From contig NW_020825355.1 of the NCBI RefSeq assembly GCF_003286085.1, positions 1,116,001-1,180,000 on the forward strand: 64,000 nt of DNA, in the 5' to 3' direction. The notes beneath the pieces were generated by a model, which worked only from the letters and a program-made list of their open reading frames with translations, was not told the origin of the DNA and did no database searches. Made by a program: the position numbers and the translations under genes. The DNA is from Drosophila persimilis (lineage: Eukaryota; Arthropoda; Insecta; Diptera; Drosophilidae). Below are positions 1-10,545 of this stretch, one piece after another. Position 1 is the stretch's first letter; each line of letters begins with the position of its first letter.

Positions 1-147
1 GGGCTCTAAAGGCGCTCAAAATGGGGCCCAAAAGGGGCTCAACAGAGGCTCTAAAGAGGCTCACAAGGAGGCTCAAAAAGGGTCTGAAAAGAGACACAAA
101 AGGAGGCCCAAAAGAGGGCTCAAAAGAGGGCTCAAAAGAGGGCTCTT
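1..147. repeat. GGCTCAAAAG-type minisatellite at left edge
   Basis: About a dozen imperfect copies of a 10-14 bp unit built from 'gaggctc' and 'aaaag' run from the window edge to about 147. The last three copies ('aaaagagggctc') are nearly identical. The array may continue upstream of the window. No coding frame is suggested. Confidence 0.75.
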
Positions 148-293
148 TGCTCCACCGAAACCCCCCAAAACTGTGGCAATGAAATAATTTCGAGCTCAAG
201 CAAAGAGTATTCACAAATCGGCTACCGGGCATCACCCATTGAGTGGCTGGTGTGTGGCTTTTGCTATTTATTAGAAATGCATGGCATTTATTG

Positions 294-332
<39 letters not shown>

Positions 333-2520
333 GACCAGCACTGGTGGCACACCGGATATGCCCGCACGTTGCAGCTGCAACAGTTGCATGTCTGCAAAGT
401 TAATGACCAGCAGCAGAAAATCAAATCGAAATCAAAATCAAAACTGAAACGCAATGCAAGGCAATGATTTGATGGCCTTCGCTGTGACGTCACTTGGCTG
501 TGGATACCCCTTAGACATGAAGGGTATCCTCTGGTCGGTGGGCAGTGCAACGACCCAGACCCAGGCCGATGGCAAGTGACAATGACCATAACAGAGCCAT
601 GGAGAACCACCAACCAGCTAACAGCCCCCTATACGAGGGGGGAGGGGGTGCCCCAACATCGTTTCAAGCGTAATCTGTACTTGTTTTCGATATATTCGAG
701 GGACTCTGTGGCTCTATTGTTTGTGTTTTGTGGATGATTCGCCCCCAAAGTGAAATATTTTTTTGTTTTTATGTTTTTTTTTTTTTTACTTCACGCTGAC
801 GATCGCGCATTGGTTTCGGTGTCGGAATCGGAATCGGAATCGCCAGGCAGGCAGGCAGTCACTGGGGCTGATTGATCGGCCCACTGCATGCACACGCACA
901 CACACACACGCACACACACACACACGAATAAGGAGGTATCATAATACAATCAACAATTGAAACAACAAATATCTAAAGCAGACCGTAGGCCCAATTTCAT
1001 TTTTTAAATGCCACCAAAGCCGGAAGCTGCTCATATAGGCATATCTCCTGTGGCGTACACTCTCCAGACTTGTTTTTCTTTTTTCATAATTTATTTGCGG
1101 TCAATGGTTTATTGTAATTATTGTCATTTGCTGCACGGCTATTAGAGCTCTCATTCTGGTCACTCTTGCCATCGCGATGTGCAGACCGACCCTCGATGGC
1201 TTGAACAAACCGTTATCTGCCTGTTGCAAGTGCATTACTAAGTACACTGCTACTGGATTAAATGACTAACTATTTGGTTTAATGCTGCTCTATTGGGGCC
1301 CCTCTCTTTCTCTTATCACCTGGCGTCCACAATGTCTAATCTTATCATACACTGTGTCACACACACACACACACACTCACACTCACACACATACACTGTG
1401 CTCAGGTAAAACGTTTTTGTTTTATTTCATCTAAAAATTGGCCCACATTTTTATACACTTGTATGTGGAAAAACAAAAAAAAATAAAACAAACGCAACGT
1501 GTATTTTGGCCGGTGATTCCCTATTATTTAGGGGGGAGGGGGGCGGCGGAGTAACGCCTCAAATTACCGATCTTATCGCAGCACGGGTCGTCCGATACAC
1601 CTGTTGCCTGACTAACGCGCGACTAAAAAGTGATCTCTTTGTGGCGGTGTTTTCGGGCAGCGGCACTTTTTGTGTGCGCCGCCGAAACGGTTAGAGCGTG
1701 ACCCCCGAACATACTCGTAGGAGCCTGGTACAGGATACGCTCCTTTATGGGTTTATAGCACTCACCCTCAAGGCGGGAGAGAGCGAGAGAGAGAGAGCGC
1801 AAAGCAGTTAAAATGCTCATTTTTGCGTCTCACTTGTGAGTATTTTTCTGTTGCATACTTTTGGGCAAATGATTTTAACCCCAGATGAAGTTCTACAGGA
1901 ATTGCATTTTTCACTCAAAGAATGTCGGTGAACGCTGTGCGGGGAGATTACATGAGATATATGTATGTACAATATATAATATTTTTGCAACATTTTTGGG
2001 ATTTATTCTTAAGGCATTGATAAACGCAGCAGAGGACCAGGGAACATGGACTTGTGGTTTTAAACAAACTTATAACGAACACGAAACGTACAAACGAACT
2101 AAAATATAGGCACTGTTTGTAGATGCCCTTCAGCTTGGAATATGGAGTTTGCAGATAGCGATCGATGATGGCCACAGTTGGCCTGTGAGCTGTGAGTTCT
2201 CGGGATTCTTCGGTTGGAACCGCGGTTCTCACACACGTCAGCTACATGTCTGGTATGTCTGCATATATTTCCTCACCGCTAGAGCAGGTCCAACTATGAC
2301 ATCATGGCGCGCCACTTGTATTAAAACCAAGTTTCCGACTGATTGATACCAAAATGCCCCGCTAGGTGGCCCCGCCACTCCGTTCATCTGTGTAGAGTTC
2401 ATGTCAAATACATGTATCCCTGCTGCTCCGACAATCTCTAGCCAAGCCGCACTGATAGATAGATAGATAGTCTTGTATAGCTAATATGTCATAAAGGGGA
2501 TAGCTTTTATTTATTGTTAA
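148..2520. other. Non-coding stretch with simple repeats
   Basis: No supportable gene. It holds a TG run (295-331), an imperfect CA run (about 893-925), a second CA run (about 1357-1392), a T run near 775-788, and a short GATA run (2455-2470). The GA-rich patch at 1770-1800 and the stretch 1600-1980 look more complex, possibly a degraded transposon, but I cannot name a family. Short open frames here overlap the repeats. Confidence 0.6.
500..530. repeat. Small hairpin with GGATACCC/GGGTATCC arms
   Basis: 'ggatacccctt' and 'aagggtatcc' form an imperfect 10-11 bp stem around an 8-nt spacer. The arm is the same AGGGTATCC motif that recurs across the window and resembles the terminal stem of DINE-1/INE-1 (TATACCC ... 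GGGTATA). Calling it a DINE-1-type end is inference from this short match only. Confidence 0.3.
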
Positions 2521-3970
2521 ATAATTGGGAGGCGGGACTGGACTTGAAGCACCTCAAAACCATTTGACATTGGCCACAAGTGAGCTCAACTTCTGCCCCA
2601 CTTCCACGCCCAAAAACCTAGGCCCGAGACCGAGCTCGAGCACAAGTCCAAGTCCTGGCCCAGACTCCTGCTAAGTGTTGAGTGTGATTAATGAAATGGC
2701 CGCAAGCTGGGCAGGACTCTGGCTCACACCTGAGCGGTTTTCGAGGGGTGGTGGTGGGGCGGTTGTTTGGTCTTGTTTTTGGGGTTAAATAGAGTTCAGT
2801 TGAGCTCAGCGGGGGGAAAAGTGTGGCTGGTTTTGGTTGATTAATTTCTCTGCATGGCATATAATTAATTTGGTATCCACACAGAGACCTGGCTCCGCTT
2901 CGGATCCCCCTCCATGGAGGAAGTCATTAGCTAAATTGTTGAAAATTTTTCGGCGACAGGTGCTGTCACAATGTGTCCCCCACCCCCTCCTCGCGGGGGG
3001 ACCTAAGCCATTGCCTCTTGGGGCAGGCAGGGGACAGCCCTGTCTGAATGCTGAATGCGGCCTGGATGCTGTTTTGGGGGCATCGCTGACTAGTCAGCGG
3101 CTGTCAGTCCTTCCGCCTCGTCCTCTCATTTGGAAAACACTTTGTGCCACTTGATGGGGGCCGCCGCAGTGGGTCATTTAAATTCATTACGACAAAAACA
3201 ATCTTGAGGCCGGCGCACGGCCGTTAATTGACCACAAAAGTGGAGCCCGAACATCTCCATTGGAGTGCGGCGGCGGATAAACTTTCATGAATTTTCATTT
3301 TCGCCGCTTTTGTGGTCGCTGGCTGCCGCCTCCCCGGGAAAACTTGACGCGCCCGTGGGTCTAATGTAATGGACCATCTGTCCCAAGTCGGGACCCACGG
3401 CAGGATAACAGCCACGGTTTGACATTGAAATCCTTTCAGCGAGGGCGGCGCCCAGGAAGGAAGCGGCCCTGGAATCGTTTGCGCCCCAAAGTAGTTGACA
3501 ATAGTAGTTGCCCCTCCGCCCCCCTCGGAGGTGGAGGCTAAGTACTTGCGCTAAGTGAATAATGTCACCTCTCTCCTGCTGAAACTATGACCAAACTCGA
3601 TTCGAATCCGAGAAACGCTCCCCGAAGCGCGTCTCTGCTGGGAAATTCCGCTGATGAACTCCGTGTTTAATTACTGCCGGCAGCCGAGAAAGGATTCAAC
3701 TGTGATTATGTCCCCTTCGACGGGGGCAGCAAACAAAGCTGATTAAGAGGATCTGATTTAGTGGGTAATCAATAGGCTCCCCACCAGTCGCCACCAAGAG
3801 GTGGCGCACACACGCAAACATTCCAGAGCGGTGACAAGTGCTCGCGTTTACTTTTCTTTCGGAGTAGGACAGAGGGCAGTAGAAGCCGAGCGAATAAATA
3901 ATAACAATGATTATAGCAAAGAATGAAAGCAAGCAGTAATGAAAAACAGTAAAGAAATAATCTCTTCTCA
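2521..3970. other. Unique-looking non-coding stretch left of the inverted repeat
   Basis: Few simple repeats and balanced composition. The longest frame (2837-3154, plus) has no recognisable domain. It contains the candidate dCTCF core at 3799-3807. This low-repeat stretch would be a reasonable place to look for conserved regulatory DNA, but I can identify no enhancer from sequence alone. Confidence 0.5.
3799..3807 (+). promoter_or_regulatory. Candidate dCTCF insulator core (AGGTGGCGC)
   Basis: The bases 'aggtggcgc' match exactly the core I know for Drosophila CTCF sites. It lies about 300 bp outside the left arm of the large inverted repeat. A 9-mer match alone is weak evidence; occupancy is unknown. 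Confidence 0.3.
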
Positions 3971-3979
3971 CACTTACCG
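3940..3979 (-). other. Left flank of inverted repeat: splice-donor-like GTAAGT context
   Basis: On the minus strand, about 120 bp beyond the left arm, an 'acg|gtaagtgtgagaag' context appears, followed by a T-rich stretch ('ttactgttttt'). The right flank at 6408-6450 has a similar 'aag|gtaagacaaagaag' and 'ttgctgttttt'. So the original duplicated unit probably extended past the present arms, and the donor-like site was part of it. Whether it is used in splicing is unknown. Confidence 0.3.
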
Positions 3980-4101
3980 TTTTTCCACAACTTGTATCGA
4001 CACTTTATCCCAGCTGCATTTTCTGTTCTTTTTCCACCCACATGAGAAGCCGACGATTCTGTGGTTGCGTAGGAAAAAGAAACGGGACCGACAGCAAATG
4101 T

Positions 4102-4960
4102 AACCGCGCGACGATCCCGAACGTACAATTTACGAAACAATATGCAAAGCGCGCACGCACAAGCAAAGGAATCCCGAAAAGTGCAAGGCAATTTCAATAA
4201 AAGCACACATTTTGCGCAGCTTAATAGAAGGAGAGGCCAAACGGTAGAAACACTGACGAGAGAGCGAGAGATCAACAAGATTTGGCATGCCTCACTCCCA
4301 CCTCAACGCAAATGAGAGACTCGTACGAGAGAGCGCCGATTCTAAGCACCCGCTCCTTGCCTATTGCTTTGCTTCTCTTTTTCACTGCGCGACTTACACG
4401 GTGGAGTGGGAAAGGGAAAAAACCTCGCGCCTTTTTCGCATTTTTTTCCCACACAAACACGCACACACACAGTTCCAGAGATCACGCGACCGAAAGAAAA
4501 GAACAGATTTACGCATAAAATGTGTTTATATATTGCACATCAACAAAATAATACACTTTTTACACTTCACTTGCACTTATTTCTTCATTTTTGCCTTCGC
4601 GGCCCACATTCGCACTTGATCAGCCACTTTTTCTCTCACTAAAACAAAATTTTCGGACTTTTTTTCATTTTTAATCACTGCCCAAGGACTCTACACAACT
4701 GGGGGACAATTTTCCGGTTCGATTTTTCGCCATTTTCACGTTTTTCACGGCCCGAAACGCGGAGCCGACTTGAAAACGCGCGCGTAGCCGGCTGAAAAAA
4801 TGAAAATGTGAGAGCGGTGCAGAGATGTGTGCGTAGGTGGCTTATTGGCTCTCTCTCACTCCATGCTCTCCTTCTTGTGCTTTTCTCAAGTGCTCACTCA
4901 TTTGACATATGACATTGGCGTGAGTTATTTGTGTTCTCCCACTCCCACTCCAAATCAAAC
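4102..4960 (-). repeat. Left arm of large inverted repeat (859 bp)
   Basis: Reading the minus strand from 4960 to 4102 matches the plus strand from 5480 to 6339 almost base for base. By eye I count single-base differences every 20-30 bp and a few 1-nt indels, about 95% identity. The arm includes 'gccggctacgcgcgcgtttt' near its inner third and looks like a Drosophila promoter/5'UTR (A-rich, many GTG/AAG words) rather than coding DNA. A minus-strand frame is open through it, but in the stretch shared by both arms (4102-4260) three of the four differences I could place change the residue, which argues against protein-level constraint. Possible identities: segmental inverted duplication, foldback-like transposon, or hairpin-RNA locus. 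Confidence 0.85.
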
Positions 4961-5479
4961 TGCGCGTTTTTGAATATGCGAAAAGAAACAATAAAATATA
5001 AAGTTTTAGCCCGATTCGACAACGTTTAGTAGAGCTGGAGAAACAATACAATTAAGCGCAACCCTAATGTAAATAAATATGTACAAAGATAAATATATAT
5101 GTACATATACATATGTGTACATTACATATTAAGAAAACATTGCAACCAGCCGCGCAGCAGAAAAGATTTACCTGCCCAAGCAGCCCACTCATGAGATGAT
5201 CATTGGAAATAAGTTTTTTCTCTGCTCCCCCCACCACATGCCTGCATAGGTGCACAGCAGCTAACCCCTCTCTACCCCACACCAATGCATTAACGTCACT
5301 CACCACACGCACCATGAGTAAATTATACAAGGTGGTCCGCTCTCGCAACGCCCTCTTTAGGGTCATATTTTACTCAGTACAAGCGCTCTCAGTTGTGCTA
5401 AGCGTAATATAAGACCCGAAAAGAGCGACCACCTTGTATAATTTCATAATGCAAACGCACAATAATCCGCTCTCTAGGC
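4961..5479. other. Loop between inverted-repeat arms
   Basis: 519 bp unique to the loop. It contains an AT-rich stretch with TACATATGTA-like words (about 5070-5130), a purine/pyrimidine-mixed unique stretch, and the P-type MITE (5313-5452). On the minus strand 'gggcag|gtaaatc' near 5171 looks like a splice donor, but no matching acceptor is convincing. No gene can be supported. Confidence 0.6.
5313..5452. mobile_element. 140-bp MITE with P-element-type terminal inverted repeats
   Basis: The ends are 'aaattatacaaggtggtc' and its perfect 18-bp reverse complement. With outer bases the left end reads 'catgagtaaattatacaagg' and the right end, inverted, 'cattatgaaattatacaagg'. These resemble the P-element end, which begins CATGATGAAATAACATAAGG and continues into TGGTC (family knowledge). 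Flanks are 'acacgcac' (5305-5312) and 'aaacgcac' (5453-5460), a 7/8 match, fitting the 8-bp target duplication of the P superfamily. Subterminal inverted words ('ggtcatatttta' versus 'ggtcttatatta') make the element almost fully palindromic. It has no room for a transposase, so it is non-autonomous. A chance palindrome is unlikely given the duplication. Confidence 0.65.
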
Positions 5480-6339
5480 GTTCGATTTGGAGTGGGAGTG
5501 TTCTCACACAAATTAACTCATGCCAATGTCAAATGTCAAATGAGTGAGCATTTGAGAAAAGCACAAGAAAGAGAGCATGGAGTGAGAGAGAGCCAATAAG
5601 CCACCTACGCACACATCTCTGCACCGCTCTCACATTTTCATTTTTTCAGCCGGCTACGCGCGCGTTTTCAATTCAGCTCCGCGTTTTGGGCCGTGAAAAT
5701 CGGAAAAATGGCGAAAAATCAAGCTGGAAAATTGTCCCCCAGTTGTGTAGAGTCCTTGGGCAGTGATTAAAAATGAAAAAAGTTCGAAAATTTTGTTTTA
5801 GTGAGAGAAAAAGTGGCTGATCAAGTGCGAATGTGGGCCGCGAAGGCAAAAATGAAGAAATAAGCGCAAGTGAAGTGTAAAAAGTGTATTATTTTGTTGA
5901 TGTGCAATATATAAACACATTTTGTGCATAAATCTGTTCTTTTCTTTCAGTCGCGTGATCTCTGCAAATGTGTGTGTGCGTGTTTGTGTGGGAAAAAAAT
6001 GCGAAAAAGGCGCGAAGTTTTTTCCCTTTCCCACTCCACCGTGTAAGTCGCGCAGTGAAAAAGAGAAGCAAAGCAATAGGCAAGGAGCGGGTGCTTAGAA
6101 TCGACGCTCTCTCGTACGAAGTCTCTCATTTGCGTTGAGGTGGGAGTGAGGCATGCCAAATCTTGTTGATCTCTCGCTCTCTCGTTAGTATTTCTACCGT
6201 TTGGCCTCTCCTTCTATTAAGCTGCGCAAAATGTGTGCTTTTATTGAAATTGCCTTGCATTTTTCGGGATTCCTTTGCTTGTGCGTGCGCGCTTTGCATA
6301 TTGTTTCGTAAATCGTACGTTCGGGATCGTCGCGCGGTT
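5480..6339 (+). repeat. Right arm of large inverted repeat (860 bp)
   Basis: Mirror copy of 4102-4960. It holds 'tatataaa' (5908-5915) and a perfect Inr-like TCAGTC (5947-5952), but the 41-bp spacing is too long for a standard TATA/Inr pair. The same TCAGTC block also reads as a good 3' splice acceptor ('ttcttttctttcag'). In the left arm this AG is changed to GG, so the two arms differ at a potentially functional base. Transcription across both arms would give a long, nearly perfect double-stranded RNA. Confidence 0.85.
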
Positions 6340-6399
6340 TTATGGTCCAACGGTTCATCGTCGGATGTAAACACGGAGTCTTCGCCTTCCAGATAGTGG

Positions 6400-6450
6400 G
6401 TCTAAAAGGTAAGACAAAGAAGATTATGTTTCCTTGCTGTTTTTCTGTAC
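6400..6450 (+). other. Right flank of inverted repeat: splice-donor-like GTAAGA context
   Basis: 'ctaaaag|gtaagac' at 6403-6415 is followed by 'ttgctgtttttctgtact'. This parallels the left flank although the 70 bp between it and the arm do not align with the 123 bp on the left. The donor-like word is therefore shared by both flanks while the piece between it and the arm has been replaced or deleted on one side. Confidence 0.3.
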
Positions 6451-7191
6451 TCTTTTGGTACTGTTTTTCTTACCGTTAATGGGTGTTTGGTCAGGATAAT
6501 CTCTTCAGCTGATTTTAGCCTATCAAATATTGGGTATCAAAACGAAACCCAACACTGTCAGAAATTAAAGCCACTGGGCACTGGGCACAGAGAGTGGCCT
6601 TTGGCGTGCAGCACAGCACCGGAGTACATTATCCAAAATTTGCTCCTCCGCTTTGGGGACAATTGCAGTGGAGAGCAACTCCCGATGGCAGGGCCAATGA
6701 CAGCCACTGTTTGCGAATTTTATGCGAATTACGCCTAATTAGCATTCCTGCAATCGCACACCGAGCCACGACCCCAAACCGCCCAACCGCCCATCTCGTC
6801 CCGACCAGGGATCGAGGCGGCGTCGGCGGCGGCGGCGGCGGCTGACTTCTCGATGTCCCAGCTGATTATGTGCACGATTTCATATGCAAAACATAAGTGC
6901 CTTCGGGCACTGGCGGCGGGGATCGCATCGGCATCGGCATGGCATGGCATGGCATGGCATATGGCATCTGGCATATGGTTGGGCCCATCCGTTCGCTGTT
7001 TGCAAATGTTGGGGGCCCCTGTAGGAAAAAAAAAAATGCATGCCCCCCACGCCCTTTGGCCATATCTCATTAGAATGGAGAGACAGAGACGCGACGAAGG
7101 GGGGCAGGAGCCGCCACTACTGCCACCGCCGAGGGACTGTTGATTCTGTTTGCTGTCATCGAAGTCAACGAAACGCATCTCATTGCATTTC

Positions 7192-7192
<1 letters not shown>

Positions 7193-7234
<42 letters not shown>
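7193..7234. repeat. GGCA tetranucleotide microsatellite
   Basis: About ten perfect GGCA units. Encodes meaningless Ala-Gly-Arg-Gln or Cys-Leu-Pro-Ala runs in open frames on both strands. Confidence 0.95.
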
Positions 7235-8597
7235 TCGGGTGGGCAGAGGGGGAGGGCAGGAGGGCAGGCCAGGCAGGGGCCAATAAAATTATGCGGAACC
7301 GGAATGTGTGCGACCGAGTGAAGTAAATTGTATTTACTACTGCACTTCCACCATCCGGGCGTCAGACAGCGGCCCCCCCCGACCTCTGTTGACTCTGGGC
7401 GCAGCAGGAGCCAAAGGAAAACAACAACAACAAGAAAAAATAGTGTTTCCTGAAAATATAGATTGTTTTTTTGTTTTTCCACAAAATTAAGAGAAACATT
7501 GTTTCTACGTTTGGGATGTTGGCATCTTTAAAGCGCCCCTCCCCAAACCCCATTTAGATTTTATGGTTTTTAGAATTCTTTGCATTTCCATGACCCCTGG
7601 GGATGCCATTGGGGTACGTGCTCCTCCAGGAACTGGGACTGGGACTGGGACTGTTGGGCCTCTGGCTAATTGCGGCGTACGCGTACGCGGACATATCAAA
7701 GCCACTGTTGGGGCAGAGGGCAATTGCCACTGGGGCCTGCCTGCCTGCCCCAAGCGTGGTCCCCATTAATGATTAATTAAAAAACTGCATTCAGCGAATA
7801 AAAAAAGGGAGATACCGAGTGGGGCTCCACTGGGGGGGTGTGGAGGGGGGGGGGGGGTGCTTATGCTTATGACATATGTGGCATTTAATTGGGCAAACAA
7901 AACGGACGGGGCTGATGGAAGGCATCCCACGGGGGTGCCACTTCCAGTGTCACACATTTTGCCGTGCCTTCCAGCCGTCGGCCCCCAAAACTAGTTGCGC
8001 TTCCCAAGCGAACGGAACGGAATGGAACACGGCACGGCACGGCACGGCGCGGCGCTCTCTTACGCTCGCTCTTAAGCGTCGCTCCGTCGCTCTTTGGCCC
8101 GTGTAGGGCAGGAGCCCCATCGGCGGCCAGGCACGAGGCTGAGCCGCCGACGACGACAACGACGACGACGACGCCACAACGATGATTGCTTCGAGTGCCT
8201 GCCTCTGCCACTGCCACTGCCACTGGCGCAAGCGAAGTTTTTGGCCAACTTGCAGGCCAGCGCCGTGTGGCACAGAATCAGTCGTCAGTTTGTCCTAAGC
8301 GGATTTGGTCGACACGTGTGTAGATGTGTGTGGGTATGGCTGGGTCTGTGTGTGTCTGTGTGTGTGTCTGTGTGTGTGTGAATCTTCCTACAGGAATCTC
8401 GTCCTTAAGCAAAGCGTCTCGTCCACAAAACTGAGGCAAGGTCTCCACCGAGAACTGAGAAACAAATCCGAACGGGAACGAACATTGGCGCGTGAATTTA
8501 ACGCTTGGGCTAGGTCACGTATTGCACGTGTGTTTCTGACAGGAGACAGTGCCCCGCCACACCGCCACACCGCCTCCACCCACCCACACACCCCCCC

Positions 8598-8688
8598 GTG
8601 TGTGTGTGTGTGTGTGTGTGTCTGTGTGTGTGTGCTTTTGATTAAGTGTTTTTTTTTTTGCATGTGTGTGTGTGTGTGTGTGTGTGTG
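8598..8688. repeat. Two TG microsatellites split by a T run
   Basis: TG runs at 8598-8634 and 8663-8688 are separated by 'cttttgattaag' and a run of T. Together they generate long artificial frames. Confidence 0.95.
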
Positions 8689-9049
8689 CGGTTGACATTC
8701 GATTTACTTTCGCCAGAAAAAAGAAAAACGAAGGCCGGAAAGAGGGAAGAAAGGAGAGGCGTAGCGCAGAGCACACTTTTTGGCAGCCTCTTCGCCACCG
8801 ACTTCCGGTTTGCATATGTGTGAATGTGCTGCGGTCGATATTTGCATAAATTAAAAAGAGCATAAAAAGCATAGAGAACATAGAGGATAGAGGGGGGAGG
8901 GGGGGCACAAGACACCCAGCGACGGTTCGCTTAATGAGTTTTTAATACTCTGCCACGTTTCCACCTCTCTTCACTCTTCACTCTCCGGCGTGTGTGTGTG
9001 TTTGTGTGTGTGTGAAAAAAGGACATCACCCATTGCCATAGGATTTGGG

Positions 9050-9272
9050 GACTCCTGCTAATTTATTGAGCCAGAGCCAGAGCCGAAAAGAGTTTAGAAC
9101 GTGACTAAAACAGACACCAAAACCAAACCAAAGAAAACGCAAAAAGTAAAAGCGGAAGAAGCGGAAAAAAAAACCTTAGGAAAAAAGCAAAACTAATTTG
9201 CACTTTGAACTGAAGTTCGTCCTGCGTTCTGCGTCCTGCGGAATTGTTGCTGCAAAAGTTTTTCCCCCCGGG
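9050..9272 (+). promoter_or_regulatory. 5'UTR-like stretch ending in a splice donor
   Basis: From about 9070 the sequence turns A/C-rich ('accaaaaccaaaccaaag', 'aaaagtaaaagcggaag'), a composition typical of Drosophila 5' untranslated exons. It ends at 'cccccggg|taagtgacac', where g|gtaagt would be a strong donor at about 9271. No ATG-initiated frame of note precedes it, so it would be a non-coding first exon. There is no TATA box or clear initiator upstream. This is inference from composition and one splice site. Confidence 0.2.
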
Positions 9273-10254
9273 TAAGTGACACAGTGATCAAAAAGTAAAA
9301 GAACTTGCCACCGAAACGTGGCAGCAGTCAATCGCTAAGGTGCGGCGTGGAGAGAGTGTTATTTTGGTAACTCGATTGAAAGGTTAATCAGTCTGTGATT
9401 GGGAGTCCTTAACGGTGAAATAATTGAGTTTCAGAGATAAATTGAATGAAAATATTTGTATAATTAAGGGGCCAAAAGGAGGCCAAATACAACTTTAAAG
9501 GATCTGCCCACAGAATGTTTAGATTTCTATATTTTGGACTCTTTTTTTTTTCCCCCTCGCTAGCAAACAAATCAAACAATTTCCTGCCTTCCTGAACGCC
9601 CCCAAAAGGCATTGTCAAATATTTGCCACAAAATTTCCGAAAACGAAATGCAATGAAAATTGAGCAAATAAATTGAGTTTTTGGCAAACACCGACTCGGA
9701 CTTGGGTTCAAAGTTCACAGATATTATAGCTGGACTTATCGTTAATTAGTGGGTGCCAGAGAGACAGATAGACAGATAGACAGACGGGAGGCAATTTGAA
9801 TTATTGATGGAAATGATTAGTGCAGTGTAGGGACCAGGGGGGGGGAGTATCTGTAAGATACGTACGTCTACCTGGAATATGCAAATGAGGCAATTTTGCA
9901 GCTCACATGCGACAGAGCAGGCAAATGGTAGACCGTTAGAAGGTAGAAATATTAATTTACATTTAAATGTTATCTCCTTCTACCTCTCCCTCTCTCTCCC
10001 TCTCTCTCAGAGCTTTACAATGATTATTTTTCATTCGATGATTGGGTGGTGGGAGGGGGATACTATTGTGCTCTGGCTGTGGCTCTGGCTCTTCAAATCC
10101 CATGTAACTACAAACAAATTCCAATTAATTTTGCATATTTCCACAGCAGCACAAATATTTATCTAATGCCAAAAAACATTTATAGGCATCTGCAAACAAA
10201 TCTAGTTGCAAATATTAATTAAATCTATATTAGCCGTTCGCTGGCTCTCGCTCG
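9273..10254. other. Non-coding stretch
   Basis: Moderately AT-rich with no convincing frame. GACAGATA repeats at 9762-9784, a short CT run at 9975-10010. Nothing else recognised. Confidence 0.5.
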
Positions 10255-10261
10255 TGACAGC

Positions 10262-10545
10262 CACGCACTGCAGACGTCTCCCTCTCCCTCTCGCTCACAC
10301 TTTTGTCCTCGTTGCCGAAGTGAGCGTCGCCTCTGCGCTTCGTTCTGCAGTCGCTTGATCTCGATCTTTGCTTTCCCGCAAGCTTACTCTCTGTTACTCT
10401 CTCCCTCTCTCTCACACTTTTGTCCTCGTTGCCGAAGTGAGCGTCGCGTCAGCGCTTCATTCTGCAGTCGCTTTTGTCCGCCTTGTCGCTTGATGTTGAT
10501 CTTTGCTCTCCCGCAAGCTTACTCTCTGTTACTCTCTCTCGCTCT
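10262..10545. repeat. CT-rich tandem duplication, unit about 117-135 bp
   Basis: Two-plus copies of a unit containing 'cacacttttgtcctcgttgc', 'cgaagtgagcgtcgc', 'ctgcagtcgctt' and 'cccgcaagcttactctctgt'. The first word recurs 117 bp apart (10296, 10413) and the last about 135 bp apart. A DINE-1-like segment lies about 550 bp downstream, so the block may be the internal repeat of such an element; that link is inference. Confidence 0.7.

Larger units (their letters stand above)
6440..9000. other. Non-coding, microsatellite-rich stretch
   Basis: No supportable gene. Holds a GGC run (about 6819-6842), GGCAT repeats (6926-6960), a GGCA run of about ten units (7193-7234), 'gggact' repeats (7635-7652), a 13-G run (7845-7857), CGGCA repeats (8031-8053), a CGA run (8147-8173), and TG runs at 8598-8634 and 8663-8688. 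Frames of 90-180 codons here translate to repeats of Cys-Val, His-Thr, Cys-Leu-Pro-Ala and similar, the signature of microsatellites. Confidence 0.65.

Noticed and set aside
3594-3612. tRNA-like T-arm (ctcgattcgaatccgag)
   Set aside because: No matching acceptor stem, D-arm or anticodon arm within 75 bp upstream.
3769-4278. 169-codon minus frame partly shared with the right arm (6163-6396)
   Set aside because: No ATG start; in the part shared by both arms (4102-4260) three of four placeable differences change the residue; sharing is due to DNA identity only.
5908-5952. TATA box plus TCAGTC initiator in the right arm
   Set aside because: Spacing of 41 bp from TATA to the initiator A is too long for a standard core promoter, and the left arm lacks the initiator.
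3769-6450. Intact autonomous transposon (P, Foldback or Galileo) spanning the inverted repeat
   Set aside because: No transposase-like frame in loop or arms and no target duplication found outside the arms.
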